Assembly (NCBI RefSeq): GCF_000687535.1 | Contig: NZ_JHWC01000008.1 | Location: forward strand, 47,317 to 111,316 | DNA: 64,000 bases | Source of the DNA: Helicobacter rodentium ATCC 700285 | GTDB lineage: Bacteria; Campylobacterota; Campylobacteria; Campylobacterales; Helicobacteraceae | Direction: 5' to 3' | In this document: in pieces, positions 1-9,416 of the stretch | Position numbering within the stretch: the stretch's first letter is position 1 | Layout: every line of letters begins with the position of its first letter | The notes under the pieces: model-generated | Databases searched by the model: none | What the model saw: only the letters and a program-made list of their open reading frames with translations | What the model was told of the DNA's origin: nothing | Made by a program: the position numbers and the translations under genes

Positions 1-915
1 GTTAATATAAGTGAGCCAATGCGCATATTTAGGATTGCGTCCATAGACGACATCAAAAAACGCATTTTGCAATTTGTATGTGATTTCTCCCCGCTTCCCA
101 CTACCAATCACGCGAGAATCTAACTCGCGAATCGGCGTAACCTCTGCGGCAGTCCCTGTGAAAAACGCCTCATCAGCGATATATACTTCATCACGCGTGA
201 TATTTCTGCGCTCCACTTTGATTCCCAAATCTTGCGCAATCGTAATAATGGAATCCTGCGTAATGGATTCTAACACGCTATCGCTTGGCGGTGTAACTAA
301 CACGCCATTGCGCACGATGAAAAAGCACTCTCCGCTACCTTCCGCAATCATTCCATTATCATCAAGCAATAAAGCCTCCTCATAACCGCATTCAATTGCT
401 TCAAATTTCGCCATTTGTGAGTTTAGGTAATTGCCACAAGCTTTTGCCTTGCCAAAAAGGGATTTCGCAGAATTTCTAACCAGTGAGGAAGTCTTAATAC
501 GAATCCCTTTTTCCAAGCCATCATCGCCTAGATATGCACCCCATTCCCAAGCCGCAATCGCTGCTCTAACGGGTGCATTTTTATGATAAACGCCCATTAC
601 GCCATAGCCTAGATAAATGAGTGGGCGCAAATACGCATTATTTTCAAACGCATTATCCCTTAGAAGTTCAATCTGCGCCTTTTCCAATTCCTCTTGAGAA
701 TAAGGCACATCAATGGCGACAATTTTTGCAGAATTTAACAATCTTTTTGTGTGTTCTTTTAAGCGAAAAATCGCCATTCCTTTATCGGTTTTATACGCTC
801 TTGTTCCTTCAAATACGCCATTTCCATAATGCAATGTATGGGTTAAAATATGCACATTGGCATCTTTCCAAGCGACTAATTTTCCATCCATCCAAATTGA
901 TTTTGCTTCTTTCAT
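1..915 (-). CDS. ilvE: Branched-chain amino acid aminotransferase (3' end cut by window edge)
   Basis: Fold-type IV PLP aminotransferase that transfers amino groups between glutamate and the keto acids of valine, leucine and isoleucine in the cytoplasm. The 305 visible residues start WMDGK...THTLHYGNGVFEGTRAY, the classic IlvE opening. The conserved region around GKAKACGNY carries the PLP lysine, and EGSGEC occupies the usual EGSGEN position. The ATG at 915 has a GGAG ribosome site 7 bases upstream. The frame is still open at base 1 but is already at normal family length (about 305 residues), so only the last codon(s) are missing. It stands alone here, about 300 bases from the next gene. Identification is secure. 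Confidence 0.95.
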   Translation of the reverse strand, partial: MKEAKSIWMDGKLVAWKDANVHILTHTLHYGNGVFEGTRAYKTDKGMAIFRLKEHTKRLLNSAKIVAIDVPYSQEELEKAQIELLRDNAFENNAYLRPLIYLGYGVMGVYHKNAPVRAAIAAWEWGAYLGDDGLEKGIRIKTSSLVRNSAKSLFGKAKACGNYLNSQMAKFEAIECGYEEALLLDDNGMIAEGSGECFFIVRNGVLVTPPSDSVLESITQDSIITIAQDLGIKVERRNITRDEVYIADEAFFTGTAAEVTPIRELDSRVIGSGKRGEITYKLQNAFFDVVYGRNPKYAHWLTYIN

Positions 916-1222
916 AATAAATCTCCATTATAAAACTTACGCACATTTCGCGCAAAAAACGCAAAAATATAGCAAAACTTATCTTAAAAAGACGATTGTA
1001 TCGTGGCAATTTAGCAGCACTATCAAATACCATCAATCTTTTCTCAACAATTTATGCCTCATTTTAGCAGGAACAAAACACAATCCTAGATTCTTTTTGC
1101 ATTAGCAAAAGCACACATAGATTTTTACAAACGCTTTGCTTGTTATATGAAATCTTATGCGTGTGATTCCTTGTGAAATCGCACAACAAACAGAATCACA
1201 CGATAAATCAAAAACGATAAAA
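916..1222. other. Intergenic region with a nested hairpin
   Basis: No gene is supported in these 307 bases. The one clear structure is a perfect 10-base inverted repeat (CGTGTGATTC at 1160-1169, GAATCACACG at 1193-1202) that encloses a smaller TTGTG/CACAA hairpin. It lies 20 bases past the stop of the membrane protein gene at 1223. It could end that transcript, but no U-run follows it, so an intrinsic terminator is not shown. Confidence 0.5.
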
Positions 1223-2149
1223 TCATTCTTTTACGCAGATTTCCCTAAACCTTAACCACCCAACGACAAATACTACTTTTGATAAATTGCTAAGAATTGT
1301 TGCTGTGTCTTGAATAGAACTAAACCATTGTGGAAGTTGAGATTTAGCCATCAAAACCACTAATACGCAAAGCACTAGCGCAAACACAAGAAATAAAGCC
1401 ATCATCATCAGTATAAAACTCCACATAAATAAGCCTTCATTTGTGATTCTTTTTAAAGTCTTAAAGAACAAAGGCAAAAACACAAATATGCCAATCAAAC
1501 ACAAGAGTGCCATAGTCATCTTAAAATATGGAGGTTCTGCTATAAACTTCTCTATCACTACTCCTCCCATAAACGCTCCAACAATATTTGTAGTCATCAT
1601 ATTCACAATCTCTACAATCGGGCTTACAAACTGCATCACAATCACAGAAAGCACAATAAGAATCCCATAGTATTTGATGATTTTGTCATCATTGCTAAGC
1701 TTGTAAAGTGAGTAAAATACCCAAGAAAACAGAACAAATACAAAGGATTGAACCACAGATTCCAAAAAGCTTGATTTACCAATACCGCTAACCAATAATG
1801 GAATAAACGCGATAAATGTCGCAAGTAACGCATAAAACTTCACAGAATGAATATTTGGCATAAGCAGATTTGCCTTTGCTTCATTTAGATCAAGAAATAC
1901 CCATTGATTATCCAAATTCGGCAAATTCATATTTTGCAAACTTGATGTATCCACGCTAGAGAACTGAAATGAACTTTGTTTGCTTGTAATAAAAACGCCC
2001 ACCGCTTTGCCCTCTTGCACCTCAAAATCCACTTCTAAGCCATCTAGTTTTTGGTTTAGTTTAGCATTTTTAAGCTCACTTTCATCATAATTATAGCGAT
2101 TGCCATCCTCTGCCTTAATCACACCCGAGCCTAAAATTTTCCCAGTCAT
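1223..2149 (-). CDS. Multi-pass membrane protein with N-terminal OB/cold-shock-like domain
   Basis: A 308-residue protein of unknown function. Residues 1-55 (GKILGSGVIKAEDGNRY ... VDFEVQEGKAVGVF) have the look of a small cold-shock or OB-type beta barrel: a GxGxI strand followed by a 'VxFEVxxGKA' strand. Roughly residues 100-300 contain five or six hydrophobic segments typical of an inner-membrane protein. The combination of a soluble nucleic-acid-type fold with a membrane body is seen in several Campylobacterota proteins annotated only as membrane proteins. The ATG is preceded by AAGGAG at good spacing. An 11-T tract lies about 40 bases upstream on the coding strand. The domain call is from sequence appearance only. 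Confidence 0.7.
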   Translation of the reverse strand: MTGKILGSGVIKAEDGNRYNYDESELKNAKLNQKLDGLEVDFEVQEGKAVGVFITSKQSSFQFSSVDTSSLQNMNLPNLDNQWVFLDLNEAKANLLMPNIHSVKFYALLATFIAFIPLLVSGIGKSSFLESVVQSFVFVLFSWVFYSLYKLSNDDKIIKYYGILIVLSVIVMQFVSPIVEIVNMMTTNIVGAFMGGVVIEKFIAEPPYFKMTMALLCLIGIFVFLPLFFKTLKRITNEGLFMWSFILMMMALFLVFALVLCVLVVLMAKSQLPQWFSSIQDTATILSNLSKVVFVVGWLRFREICVKE

Positions 2150-2429
2150 TGATTCTCCTTAAAATTAAATTAAAAGGCAAAAATATAACAAAAAAAAAAA
2201 TAGAGAGAAAGCTTAAAGTCTGCTTATCATATAAAATTTTATCGTTTTTTGAAGTTTATTTTGTGTTGTCGGAGTTAATTCATAATTTTAAATTTAATAC
2301 CCACAATCAAGAAAAGCTTGAGAATGGAATCCCAAGAGGGATTCTACATTATAGACTGCTACATTTTACTTGTAATAACAAAAACAAACCGCTTCGTCAT
2401 TTACAAATTGCAATCTCTTAAAATTCTAA
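2150..2429. promoter_or_regulatory. Intergenic region with T11 tract and short hairpin
   Basis: On the minus strand, which is the coding strand of the membrane gene starting at 2149, a run of 11 T (2190-2200) sits directly upstream of a TATATT -10-like hexamer (2188-2183). A second TATAAT occurs at 2354-2349. A hairpin GAATCCC/GGGATTC lies near 2330-2347, about 85-100 bases past the cmeC stop. A plus-strand frame crossing this interval is AT-rich filler with no recognisable protein and is not called. Confidence 0.35.
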
Positions 2430-3848
2430 TTATTCCTCTTGATATTTTTCCTTATCCCAACCACCGCCAAAGGCTTTATAAAGGCTAATTGCGGCACTTA
2501 GGGATTCCAACTGCGCACTTTGCTGACTTAACTCTGCGCCAAAAAGCGCACTCTGTGTGCTAAGCACTTCAAGATAATTCGTGTATCCCTCTCCATAGCG
2601 GAGATTCGCAAGTTCTAATGTGCGCCTTAACGCCATTACTTGCTCATCTAAACTTCCTAGTTTCTCGCCTGTCATTTGGTAATTAAACAAACTCGTCCTT
2701 ACCTCGCCAAATGCTGTGCGCAAAGTCTGTCCATAGGTTAAAAGCATTTCCTCGTATTGCGACTTAGCATAATCCACATTCGCACTTGTGCGCCCGAAAT
2801 CTAGTAGATTCCCCAAAAAATTTCCACCAAAATTCCAAGTAGAATTGGAGTTGCGGATTAATTCATTGAGTTGCGGACTTGCATAGCCAAAAAGCCCCGT
2901 CAAAGAAATCGTTGGAAAATAAGCACTTCTAGCGATTCCAATATTAAAATTTGCCGCTTTTAGATTCTGCTCGGCAGCTTCAATATCCGGTCTTTTTTCT
3001 AAAATCGTTGAGGGCAAACCTGCTTCAATGCTTGGAGGATTGGGTAATGTTTGTGGCTCTGTTGGAAGCGCATTAGCAAAAACTCCTGCTCCATCGCGTC
3101 CAAGCAGAATCAAAAATGCACTTTGTGCAGAACTCTGCTCCATTAAAAGACTTTGTAGCTGTGCGCGGACACTCGCCATTTCCGACCTTGCTTGTTGCAT
3201 ATCAATCTCTGAAATCTTACCAACTTCAAACTCTTTTTTGCGGTATTCATAGTTTTCTGTGCGACTTTTGAGAGTGTTTTGAGAAATTTGCACCTGATTA
3301 TTGAGGGTTAAGATTCCAAAATAACTCTCTGCAACATTTGCAACGAGGCTTAAACGCACCATATCCCGATTTGCTTTTACTGCAAAGAGTTGCGCTAAGG
3401 CTCTCCTGTCTGCGTCCCTTGCGCGTCCCCACAAATCAAGCTCAAAGCTCAAAACCGCACTCAAAGAGAAATTATTATAATTATCGGGCTGATTCTGCGC
3501 TAGATTCTTGCGATTCCTTGTTGCTTCGCCCTGTGCTTGGATATTGGGATAGCGGTCGCTTCGCGCATAACTCCACTGACTGCGCGCCTGTTCAATTCTC
3601 TGCATTGCCACAAGCAAATCATAGTTATTCGCCAAAGCCTCCTCTACAAAGGCATTTAACTGCGTATCGCCAAAATCCTCCCACCACCTTGCAGAAATCT
3701 CCATTTCCTTTGCAGATTCCAATGCCTCTTTGGAATCGGGGAGATTGGTTTGGGGTTGCGTATATTTGGGCGAGAGAGAACAACCACCCACACTAAGTGC
3801 CAAAGCTAAAATAAAACTTAAATTAATTTTGTGTATCTTTTGGTTCAT
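2430..3848 (-). CDS. cmeC: Outer membrane efflux lipoprotein, CmeC/TolC (NodT) family
   Basis: Outer-membrane channel of the tripartite RND pump. The chosen ATG at 3848 gives a lipoprotein signal (hydrophobic stretch then SVGGC, cysteine at residue 23) and follows AGGAG. The longer open frame upstream of it is only the reverse of cmeB. Two outer membrane efflux repeats follow: the first ends near [15 protein letters not shown], and the second contains [18 protein letters not shown] and the C-terminal [17 protein letters not shown] helix. The total of 472 residues is normal for NodT-type factors. It overlaps the last 26 bases of cmeB, so the genes are translationally linked. Export substrates cannot be read from sequence; CmeABC homologues export bile salts and antibiotics. 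Confidence 0.93.
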   Translation of the reverse strand: MNQKIHKINLSFILALALSVGGCSLSPKYTQPQTNLPDSKEALESAKEMEISARWWEDFGDTQLNAFVEEALANNYDLLVAMQRIEQARSQWSYARSDRYPNIQAQGEATRNRKNLAQNQPDNYNNFSLSAVLSFELDLWGRARDADRRALAQLFAVKANRDMVRLSLVANVAESYFGILTLNNQVQISQNTLKSRTENYEYRKKEFEVGKISEIDMQQARSEMASVRAQLQSLLMEQSSAQSAFLILLGRDGAGVFANALPTEPQTLPNPPSIEAGLPSTILEKRPDIEAAEQNLKAANFNIGIARSAYFPTISLTGLFGYASPQLNELIRNSNSTWNFGGNFLGNLLDFGRTSANVDYAKSQYEEMLLTYGQTLRTAFGEVRTSLFNYQMTGEKLGSLDEQVMALRRTLELANLRYGEGYTNYLEVLSTQSALFGAELSQQSAQLESLSAAISLYKAFGGGWDKEKYQEE

Positions 3849-6800
3849 TTTTACTCCTAAAAGACGCAATAAATTCACTAAATCTTGCAAAATATGTGTA
3901 GAATAAAGGAATAAAGAAAGTTGCGATAAAAGTCGCCGCAAGCATTCCACCAATAACCCCTGTCCCGATTGCGTGGCGAGACGCCGCCCCCGCACCCGTG
4001 CTAATGGCAAGAGGAAAAACCCCAATCGTAAAGGCAAGAGAAGTCATTACAATCGGGCGGAATCGCAGACGCGCTGCCTCTACGGCGGAATCGTAAATAT
4101 CTTTGCCCTCATTCTCGCGCGCTTGCATTGCAAATTCAATAATTAAAATCGCATTTTTCGCCGCTAAGGCAATGAGTGTGATTAATCCCACTTGGAAATA
4201 AATATCATTGTTTAGCCCTCTAAGCCAAGTTGCTAAAATTGCACCAAAAACCGCAAATGGCACAGCGGTAACAACCGCAAGAGGCATTAACCACCGCTCA
4301 TATTGCGCCGCTAGAATCAAGAATACGAACACAAGCCCAAAGATAAAGGCAACCGCACCCGTTCCGCTACTTGCCTTTTCTTGATAAGAGCTTCCCGAAA
4401 ACGATACCGTATAACCCTCTGGCAAGACTTCGTTTGCTACTTCCTCAATCGCCAAAAGTGCATCTCCTGAAGAATACCCCGGCTTAGCGTCTCCCATTAG
4501 TTTTGCCGCTGGGAAAAGATTGAATCGCTCCAAAATATCTGGTCCAATCACGCGCTCATACTTCACAAGTGCGCTAATAGGCACAAGCTCTCCTGTGTTA
4601 GAACGTACAAAAACATTGCGCAAATCCTCTGGCTTCTCCCTAAAGGGGCTTTCAGACTGCACATTTACCTTATAAGTGCGCCCAAAAAGATTAAAGTCAT
4701 TGACATAATAAGCACCAAAGGTTGCTTGAAGCGTTGTAAAGACATCATTGATATTCACGCCCATTGCCTTTGCCTTTGCGCGGTCTAAATCCAAATAATA
4801 TTGTGGCACATTCACACTCAAAGTCGTGCGCACCCCTGTGAGTTCTGGACGCTTTGCCGCCGCTTCTAGCACAAGTTGCGTATTTTTCTGCAAATCCTCC
4901 GTAGAACCTCCCGTGCGGTCTTGGATATACATTTCAAATCCGTCTGTCAAGCTAAGTCCCATAATCGGAGGGGGATTGAGTGCAAACATAATCGCACTCG
5001 GGTATTGCATTAACTGCCCAGTCATTGCACTAGCCAAAGCTTGAGAGTGCTGCTCGGGTTTCTTTCTTTCGTCCCAATTCTTTAGTTTAATAAATGCAGT
5101 CCCCGCATTACTTTTGACTGCACTAGAGAGAATATCATAACCTGATAATACCATAATGGCTTCCATATTGGGATTATCCAACGCCACTTTTGTTGCAAAA
5201 TCTGTCATTTGCGTGGTTTTATTTAACGCAGTTGCGGGTGGCAGTTGCATTGAAACTAGCAATGTCCCCTTATCCTCTGAAGGCACAAGCCCGGTTGGCA
5301 CACGCGTAAAAAGCCCCATTGTAATGACAAGTAACCCAACAAAAAGAATCACATACAAGATTCCACGCCGAATCGTATGCGCGACTTTATCGGTAAATTT
5401 ATGGGTTAGCCAATCAAAGAAATTATTGAATTTCCTAACAATATAAAAAGGTTTAGGCTCTTTTGTTTTTAAAATAGATACACAAAGTGCGGGTGTAAGC
5501 GTCAATGCAACAAATCCCGAGATAATCACCGAAATAACAATGGTTACCGCAAATTGCTTGTAAATCTCTCCACTAAATCCGCCGATAAATGCCACTGGGA
5601 TAAACACCGCAGAAAGCACTAGCACGATAGCAATAACCGGGCTTTGAATCTCCTCCATAGCCTTAATTGTTGCGTCTTTGACGCCCAATTTTTCAGAGTG
5701 AATCAGCCGCTCCACATTTTCAATAACGATAATTGCGTCATCTACAACGATTCCAATCGCCAAGATCAATCCAAAAAGTGTCAAAAGATTGATAGAAAAT
5801 CCTAGCAAATACATTCCCGCAAAAGAACCAATGATAGATACCGGCACAGCAATGACTGGGATAATTGTAGCGCGGAAATTTTGCAAAAAGAAATAAATAA
5901 CAATCACAACAAGAAGAATCGCCTCTATAAAGGTTTGAACAACCTCGCCAATAGAAACTTTAACAAATTCTGTCGTATCATACGCAACCGCATATTCTAA
6001 ACCATCAGGAAAATTTTTTGAAAGCTCCTCTAGTCTTTGGGATACACCATCGGCAACATCTAACGCATTTGCACCGGGTTGCAAGAATATACCAAACGCA
6101 ATAGCGGGTTTGCCCTTATATTTTTCGCTTAAGCTGTAATCCTCTGATCCAAGCTCAATCCTTGCAATGTCCTTTAAACGCAAAGCGGAGCCGTCCTCAT
6201 TCGTTTTAATCAAAATCTCTTCAAACTCTTTTGCATCGCTAAAACGTCCTTTGGTTGTAACACTATAAGTAAATTCCAAATTGTTTTTCACAGGTTCTTG
6301 CCCAAAGAATCCTGCGGCAAACTGCGAGTTTTGCTCTTGGATTAGCGCAATGACTTCAGAGGGCGTAAGATTGTATTTTGTCAATTTGTCTGGAGAGAGC
6401 CAAACACGCATAGAATATTCTTGCAAACCAAATAAAGTCGCGTCCCCTACACCCGGAACGCGCTTTAGCTCATCTAAGATATTGATAGAAGCATAGTTTG
6501 CGATATAAATCTCATCTTGGTTTGGCATATCGGAAAACAACGCATAAACAGCAAGAATCGTAGAGCTTCTTTTCTCCACCGTAACGCCATATCTTTGCAC
6601 TTCTTGAGGCAATTTACTCAATACTTGCTGGACGCGGTTATTGACATTAATCGTTGCTTGGTCTGGATCGGTTTCATTGGTAAAATACACATTGATACTT
6701 AAAGAACCCGTAGAGGTAGAGGAGCTTTGCATATAAATCATATTCTCCACCCCATTAATGCTAGCCTCTAGCACACTCGCAACATTGCTTGAAATAACTT

Positions 6801-6966
6801 CCGCACTTGCGCCCGGATAAGTTGCACTCACAACCACTTGCGGTGGCGTTACTTGAGGGTATTCCTCTACAGCCAAAGAAAAGGCAGACAAAGCTCCCGC
6901 AATGACAATGATAATGGACATAACCATTGCCAAAACAGGACGCTCAATAAAAAACTTAGAAAACAT
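3823..6966 (-). CDS. cmeB: RND efflux pump inner-membrane transporter, AcrB/CmeB family
   Basis: Proton-driven drug exporter of 1047 residues, the usual AcrB length. It opens with [20 protein letters not shown] (TM1), has the large porter loop after it, then the TM4 motif [17 protein letters not shown] around residue 405 with the two proton-relay aspartates, and the second half repeats the fold ([19 protein letters not shown]). It works with the periplasmic adaptor CmeA upstream and the channel CmeC downstream in the same operon. Ten bases separate it from cmeA and the ATG has AAGGA. The HAE1 type, exporting hydrophobic or amphiphilic compounds, is indicated by overall similarity to CmeB and AcrB. 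Confidence 0.95.
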   Translation of the reverse strand: MFSKFFIERPVLAMVMSIIIVIAGALSAFSLAVEEYPQVTPPQVVVSATYPGASAEVISSNVASVLEASINGVENMIYMQSSSTSTGSLSINVYFTNETDPDQATINVNNRVQQVLSKLPQEVQRYGVTVEKRSSTILAVYALFSDMPNQDEIYIANYASINILDELKRVPGVGDATLFGLQEYSMRVWLSPDKLTKYNLTPSEVIALIQEQNSQFAAGFFGQEPVKNNLEFTYSVTTKGRFSDAKEFEEILIKTNEDGSALRLKDIARIELGSEDYSLSEKYKGKPAIAFGIFLQPGANALDVADGVSQRLEELSKNFPDGLEYAVAYDTTEFVKVSIGEVVQTFIEAILLVVIVIYFFLQNFRATIIPVIAVPVSIIGSFAGMYLLGFSINLLTLFGLILAIGIVVDDAIIVIENVERLIHSEKLGVKDATIKAMEEIQSPVIAIVLVLSAVFIPVAFIGGFSGEIYKQFAVTIVISVIISGFVALTLTPALCVSILKTKEPKPFYIVRKFNNFFDWLTHKFTDKVAHTIRRGILYVILFVGLLVITMGLFTRVPTGLVPSEDKGTLLVSMQLPPATALNKTTQMTDFATKVALDNPNMEAIMVLSGYDILSSAVKSNAGTAFIKLKNWDERKKPEQHSQALASAMTGQLMQYPSAIMFALNPPPIMGLSLTDGFEMYIQDRTGGSTEDLQKNTQLVLEAAAKRPELTGVRTTLSVNVPQYYLDLDRAKAKAMGVNINDVFTTLQATFGAYYVNDFNLFGRTYKVNVQSESPFREKPEDLRNVFVRSNTGELVPISALVKYERVIGPDILERFNLFPAAKLMGDAKPGYSSGDALLAIEEVANEVLPEGYTVSFSGSSYQEKASSGTGAVAFIFGLVFVFLILAAQYERWLMPLAVVTAVPFAVFGAILATWLRGLNNDIYFQVGLITLIALAAKNAILIIEFAMQARENEGKDIYDSAVEAARLRFRPIVMTSLAFTIGVFPLAISTGAGAASRHAIGTGVIGGMLAATFIATFFIPLFYTYFARFSEFIASFRSKNEPKDTQN

Positions 6967-6976
6967 TTAGATTCCT

Positions 6977-8083
6977 TTATTGAGGCTTTGTAGCATTTGC
7001 AGGTGCTTGTTGGATTGGTGTTACAGAAACGCCCGGACGCAATTTAATCAACTGACTTGTAACAATAACATCTCCTGTATTTAAGCCACTCTTAACAATG
7101 ACATTATTTCCTATATTGTAACCCAAAACTACGGGGGTTGGCTGTGCTTTGCCCTCTACAATTTTAAACACAAAACTGCCTTTTGCGTCTTGCATTAGCG
7201 CAACTTGTGGAATCATAATGGAATCTTTTGCAATGATTCCGTCCAAGCGAATGCGTGAAAACTCTCCGGGCACTAGCAAATGCTCGGGATTCTCTACAAT
7301 CGCACGCGCTTTAATAGTCGCCGTGCCTGATTCTAAAACACTATCAATGAAATCCAATTTACCAAGACTATCAAAAGGTGTGCCATCAGGAAGCAAGTAA
7401 ATCACCTTAACATTTTCGTGATCTAAAGTGCGCAAGAAATAATAATCGTTGCTAGGAATAGAAAACTCTGCATAAATAGGGTCTAATTGCGTAATCGTTG
7501 TCAGCACATTATCTGCACCTGCCTTGCCCACTAAATCCCCAATATCGTATCGCTTCATACTCACTTTGCCACTTGCTGGGGCAATCACATCGGTGTAATT
7601 TAAATCTACTCGCGCCACATCTAAACTTGCCCTTGCATTTTCATAAGTTGATTGTGCAGAATCGTATTCTTTTGGGCTTAGGGCGTTGTTTTTGAAAAGC
7701 TTTTGCGCCCTTACCCAATCGCGTTGCGCGGATCTAAATTCCGCTTGTGCCTTATTAAATGCGGCTTGATATTTATCCGGCTCAATCTTAAAGAGTTTAT
7801 CGCCTTTTTTTACCAATCCGCCCTCTACGAAATGCTGTTCTAACAAAACCCCCTCTACACGCGCGTAAATTTCTACACTTTGTAGGCTCGTAAGTTTGGC
7901 AGGATATTCAAAGCTAATTGGCACATCGCCTTGATTAACATTGTAGGTATTGACGGAGATTGCTACATTCTGCTGCGGTGCTTCGTTTTTGTCTTTTTTG
8001 GAACAACCCGTTAGCAAAAGCGTTCCACAGACTAAACCTAGAAATACTTTAGACAATATCGCAATCGTATTGCTTTTTTTCAT
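6977..8083 (-). CDS. cmeA: RND efflux periplasmic adaptor, CmeA/AcrA family
   Basis: Membrane fusion protein linking the RND pump to the outer membrane channel. The signal peptide ends in LLLTGC (cysteine at residue 27), so it is a lipoprotein. The split lipoyl (barrel-sandwich) motif appears as VEGVLLEQHFVEGGLVKKGDKLFKI near residues 75-100 and as DVIAPASGKVSMKRYDIGDLVG near 160-185, with an alpha hairpin between them and beta-barrel and membrane-proximal segments after. The 368 residues are normal. First gene of the operon; AAGGA precedes the ATG. An inverted repeat that looks like a CmeR site lies 33-54 bases upstream. Confidence 0.94.
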   Translation of the reverse strand: MKKSNTIAILSKVFLGLVCGTLLLTGCSKKDKNEAPQQNVAISVNTYNVNQGDVPISFEYPAKLTSLQSVEIYARVEGVLLEQHFVEGGLVKKGDKLFKIEPDKYQAAFNKAQAEFRSAQRDWVRAQKLFKNNALSPKEYDSAQSTYENARASLDVARVDLNYTDVIAPASGKVSMKRYDIGDLVGKAGADNVLTTITQLDPIYAEFSIPSNDYYFLRTLDHENVKVIYLLPDGTPFDSLGKLDFIDSVLESGTATIKARAIVENPEHLLVPGEFSRIRLDGIIAKDSIMIPQVALMQDAKGSFVFKIVEGKAQPTPVVLGYNIGNNVIVKSGLNTGDVIVTSQLIKLRPGVSVTPIQQAPANATKPQ

Positions 8084-8115
8084 TGTTTTCCTTTATCTAA
8101 AAACTTTCAATAAAA

Positions 8116-8152
8116 TTTTGTAATCACAATTACAAAAAAGTTTGAAATTCTA
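8116..8152 (-). promoter_or_regulatory. cmeABC promoter with CmeR-like operator
   Basis: A perfect inverted repeat, TTTTGTAAT-CACA-ATTACAAAA (8116-8137), contains the core TGTAATCACAATTACA. In Campylobacter jejuni the TetR-family repressor CmeR binds a 16-base repeat with the same TGTAAT/ATTACA arms in the cmeABC promoter. A minus-strand -10-like TAGAAT lies at 8152-8147, which puts the operator at or just after the likely start of transcription. The repeat is seen directly; its use by a CmeR homologue is inference, since no such gene is in the window. Confidence 0.65.
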
Positions 8153-8189
8153 ATAAAAATTTACTTAAAAATAAATTTAGTTTATACCA

Positions 8190-8301
8190 AAAATATCGCC
8201 TGAAGTGTAGCTAACCAATGTGAAGCGAAAATGAAATGAGAGTTTTATTTACACGAAGTTTTTCTATGCACGGAAAGGGTGTCCCTAGTGCGTGGTTTTT
8301 T
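8190..8301 (+). ncRNA. Candidate small RNA ending in an intrinsic terminator
   Basis: On the plus strand a GC-rich hairpin (outer stem ATGCAC 8266-8271 with GTGCGT 8288-8293, inner stem AGGG/CCCT) is followed by GG and six T (8296-8301), the layout of a Rho-independent terminator. No plus-strand protein gene lies upstream of it; the neighbours on both sides are on the minus strand. A weak -10-like TATACC (8183-8188) would start a transcript of about 110 bases. It does not resemble SRP RNA, tmRNA or RNase P RNA. Expression is not shown. Confidence 0.35.
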
Positions 8302-8364
8302 ATCCTTGCGCTTTACCGCCTTGTCATTATGTTATTTCCTCTATCATTGCATATCGCTCCTTTG

Positions 8365-8390
8365 TCATTGCGAGACCTAGCCGAAGCAAT
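8365..8390 (+). repeat. Dispersed palindromic repeat, copy 1
   Basis: Carries the flanks TCATTGCGAG ... CGAAGCAAT shared with several other intergenic sites in the window. The two ends are nearly complementary (ATTGC/GCAAT), so the element can fold back. It is short, non-coding, and lies between cmeA and the tRNA pair. Confidence 0.6.
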
Positions 8391-8479
8391 ACATAATCAC
8401 GCATAAATTAAACTTTACAATTTTGCATTTAAAAAATCAAAAGGCAAATGGAATCTTATAAAGAAGCACAATATTATGG

Positions 8480-8517
8480 ATTGCTTCGTTATTCGCTCCG
8501 CTCATTCCTCGCAATGA
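8480..8517 (-). repeat. Dispersed palindromic repeat, copy 2 (inverted)
   Basis: On the minus strand this reads TCATTGCGAG, a longer centre containing GAATGAGCGGAGCGAAT, then CGAAGCAAT. It lies about 90 bases from copy 1 in the opposite orientation, so the two could pair over a long hairpin. The remaining sequence of the interval 8302-8615 shows no gene. Confidence 0.65.
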
Positions 8518-8615
8518 CAAAGTAGAGGGGGATTTGTAAGAATAAGTAGGATTAATATTTTGCATAATTTAAAAAATTGATTCAAGGTATTTTAAAGCTA
8601 TTTGATAAGAAAAAA

Positions 8616-8692
8616 TGGTACGCCCGGAGGAATTCGAATCCCCGACCTACAGGACCGCAACCTGTTGCTCTATCCAGCTGAGCTACGGACGC
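8616..8692 (-). tRNA. tRNA-Arg (anticodon GCG)
   Basis: A 77-base cloverleaf can be drawn by hand. The acceptor stem is GCGTCCG paired with CGGGCGT, with a TAGCTCAGCTGG D arm, anticodon stem ACAGG/CCTGT around loop TTGCGGT (anticodon GCG), T loop TTCGAAT, and an encoded CCA end. It would read CGC/CGU arginine codons. GCG rather than an inosine-bearing ACG anticodon is worth noting. It is 5 bases from the tRNA-Ala gene and likely co-transcribed. Confidence 0.93.
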
Positions 8693-8697
8693 ACAAA

Positions 8698-8773
8698 TGG
8701 TGGAGTGTAGGAGGATCGAACTCCTGACCTCAACGCTGCCAGCGTTGCGCTCTCCCAGCTGAGCTAACACCCC
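8698..8773 (-). tRNA. tRNA-Ala (anticodon GGC)
   Basis: A 76-base cloverleaf. The acceptor stem is GGGGTGT with ACACTCC, the D arm is TAGCTCAGCTGG, the anticodon stem CAACG/CGTTG surrounds loop CTGGCAG (anticodon GGC), the T loop is TTCGATC, and CCA is encoded. It reads GCC/GCU alanine codons. It precedes tRNA-Arg in a two-gene unit on the minus strand. Confidence 0.94.
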
Positions 8774-8813
8774 TACACTTTAAAGGGCAGAATTATAACA
8801 AACAAAGCTTAAA

Positions 8814-9416
8814 TTAAATTTTAAGCTTTTGCAAGACATTTAAATAGCTCTCTACTGCGCTTTGCAATTCCTCTAAAGTGCCTAGGTTTTCAATTACATC
8901 ACTAGCTAAAGTGCGCTTATATTCTAATGGCATCTGCGATTCTATTCTGCAAAGTGCTTCTTGTTTGCTTAATCCATTGCGTTTTTGTAGTCGCTCTAGC
9001 TGTAATTCTTTTGTCGCATAGATAAGCAAAGATTGCTTAATGGGATAGTGGTTTGTTTCAAAAAATAAAGGAATATCAATAAAATAAGGGGCTTTCTTAA
9101 GCTCTTGTGCTTGTGCTTGAATCTCAATCTCTTGTCTAATCTTTGGGTGTAAGATAGATTCTAATTTTGCCCTAGCGTCTTTGTCTGAAAATACAATTGC
9201 TCCTAATTTCTGTCGGTCAATCATAGAATCCGAACCTTCCTTTAAGATTCCATTGCCAAACACCGCAAGAACTTCCTTTGTGCTAGATTCTAATACCTTG
9301 TGCGAAATCTCGTCTGCACAAATCACACAATAGCCATAAAGCCTAAGCAACGAAGACACTGTGCTTTTACCACTTGCGATTCCACCACTTAATGCAATAG
9401 CATAAGAAAAATTCAA
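8814..9416 (-). CDS. coaE: Dephospho-CoA kinase
   Basis: Last step of coenzyme A synthesis: phosphorylates the 3'-hydroxyl of dephospho-CoA with ATP. The P-loop GGIASGKST is at residues 11-19, CADEISHKVLE (33-43) follows as substrate-binding and lid region, and FIDIPLFFE is the typical CoaE core strand. The 200 residues are normal. The only plausible start is a TTG that overlaps the TGA stop of the upstream speE gene, so translation is probably coupled. Confidence 0.93.
   Translation of the reverse strand: MNFSYAIALSGGIASGKSTVSSLLRLYGYCVICADEISHKVLESSTKEVLAVFGNGILKEGSDSMIDRQKLGAIVFSDKDARAKLESILHPKIRQEIEIQAQAQELKKAPYFIDIPLFFETNHYPIKQSLLIYATKELQLERLQKRNGLSKQEALCRIESQMPLEYKRTLASDVIENLGTLEELQSAVESYLNVLQKLKI

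Noticed and set aside
2149..2421. Plus-strand frame of about 90 codons upstream of cmeC's end
   Set aside because: Composed of lysine-rich AT filler, no ribosome site or recognisable motif, and it crosses the T11/A11 tract and a hairpin.
8582..8770. Minus-strand frame of 62 codons
   Set aside because: It is the translation of the two tRNA genes, a common false gene.
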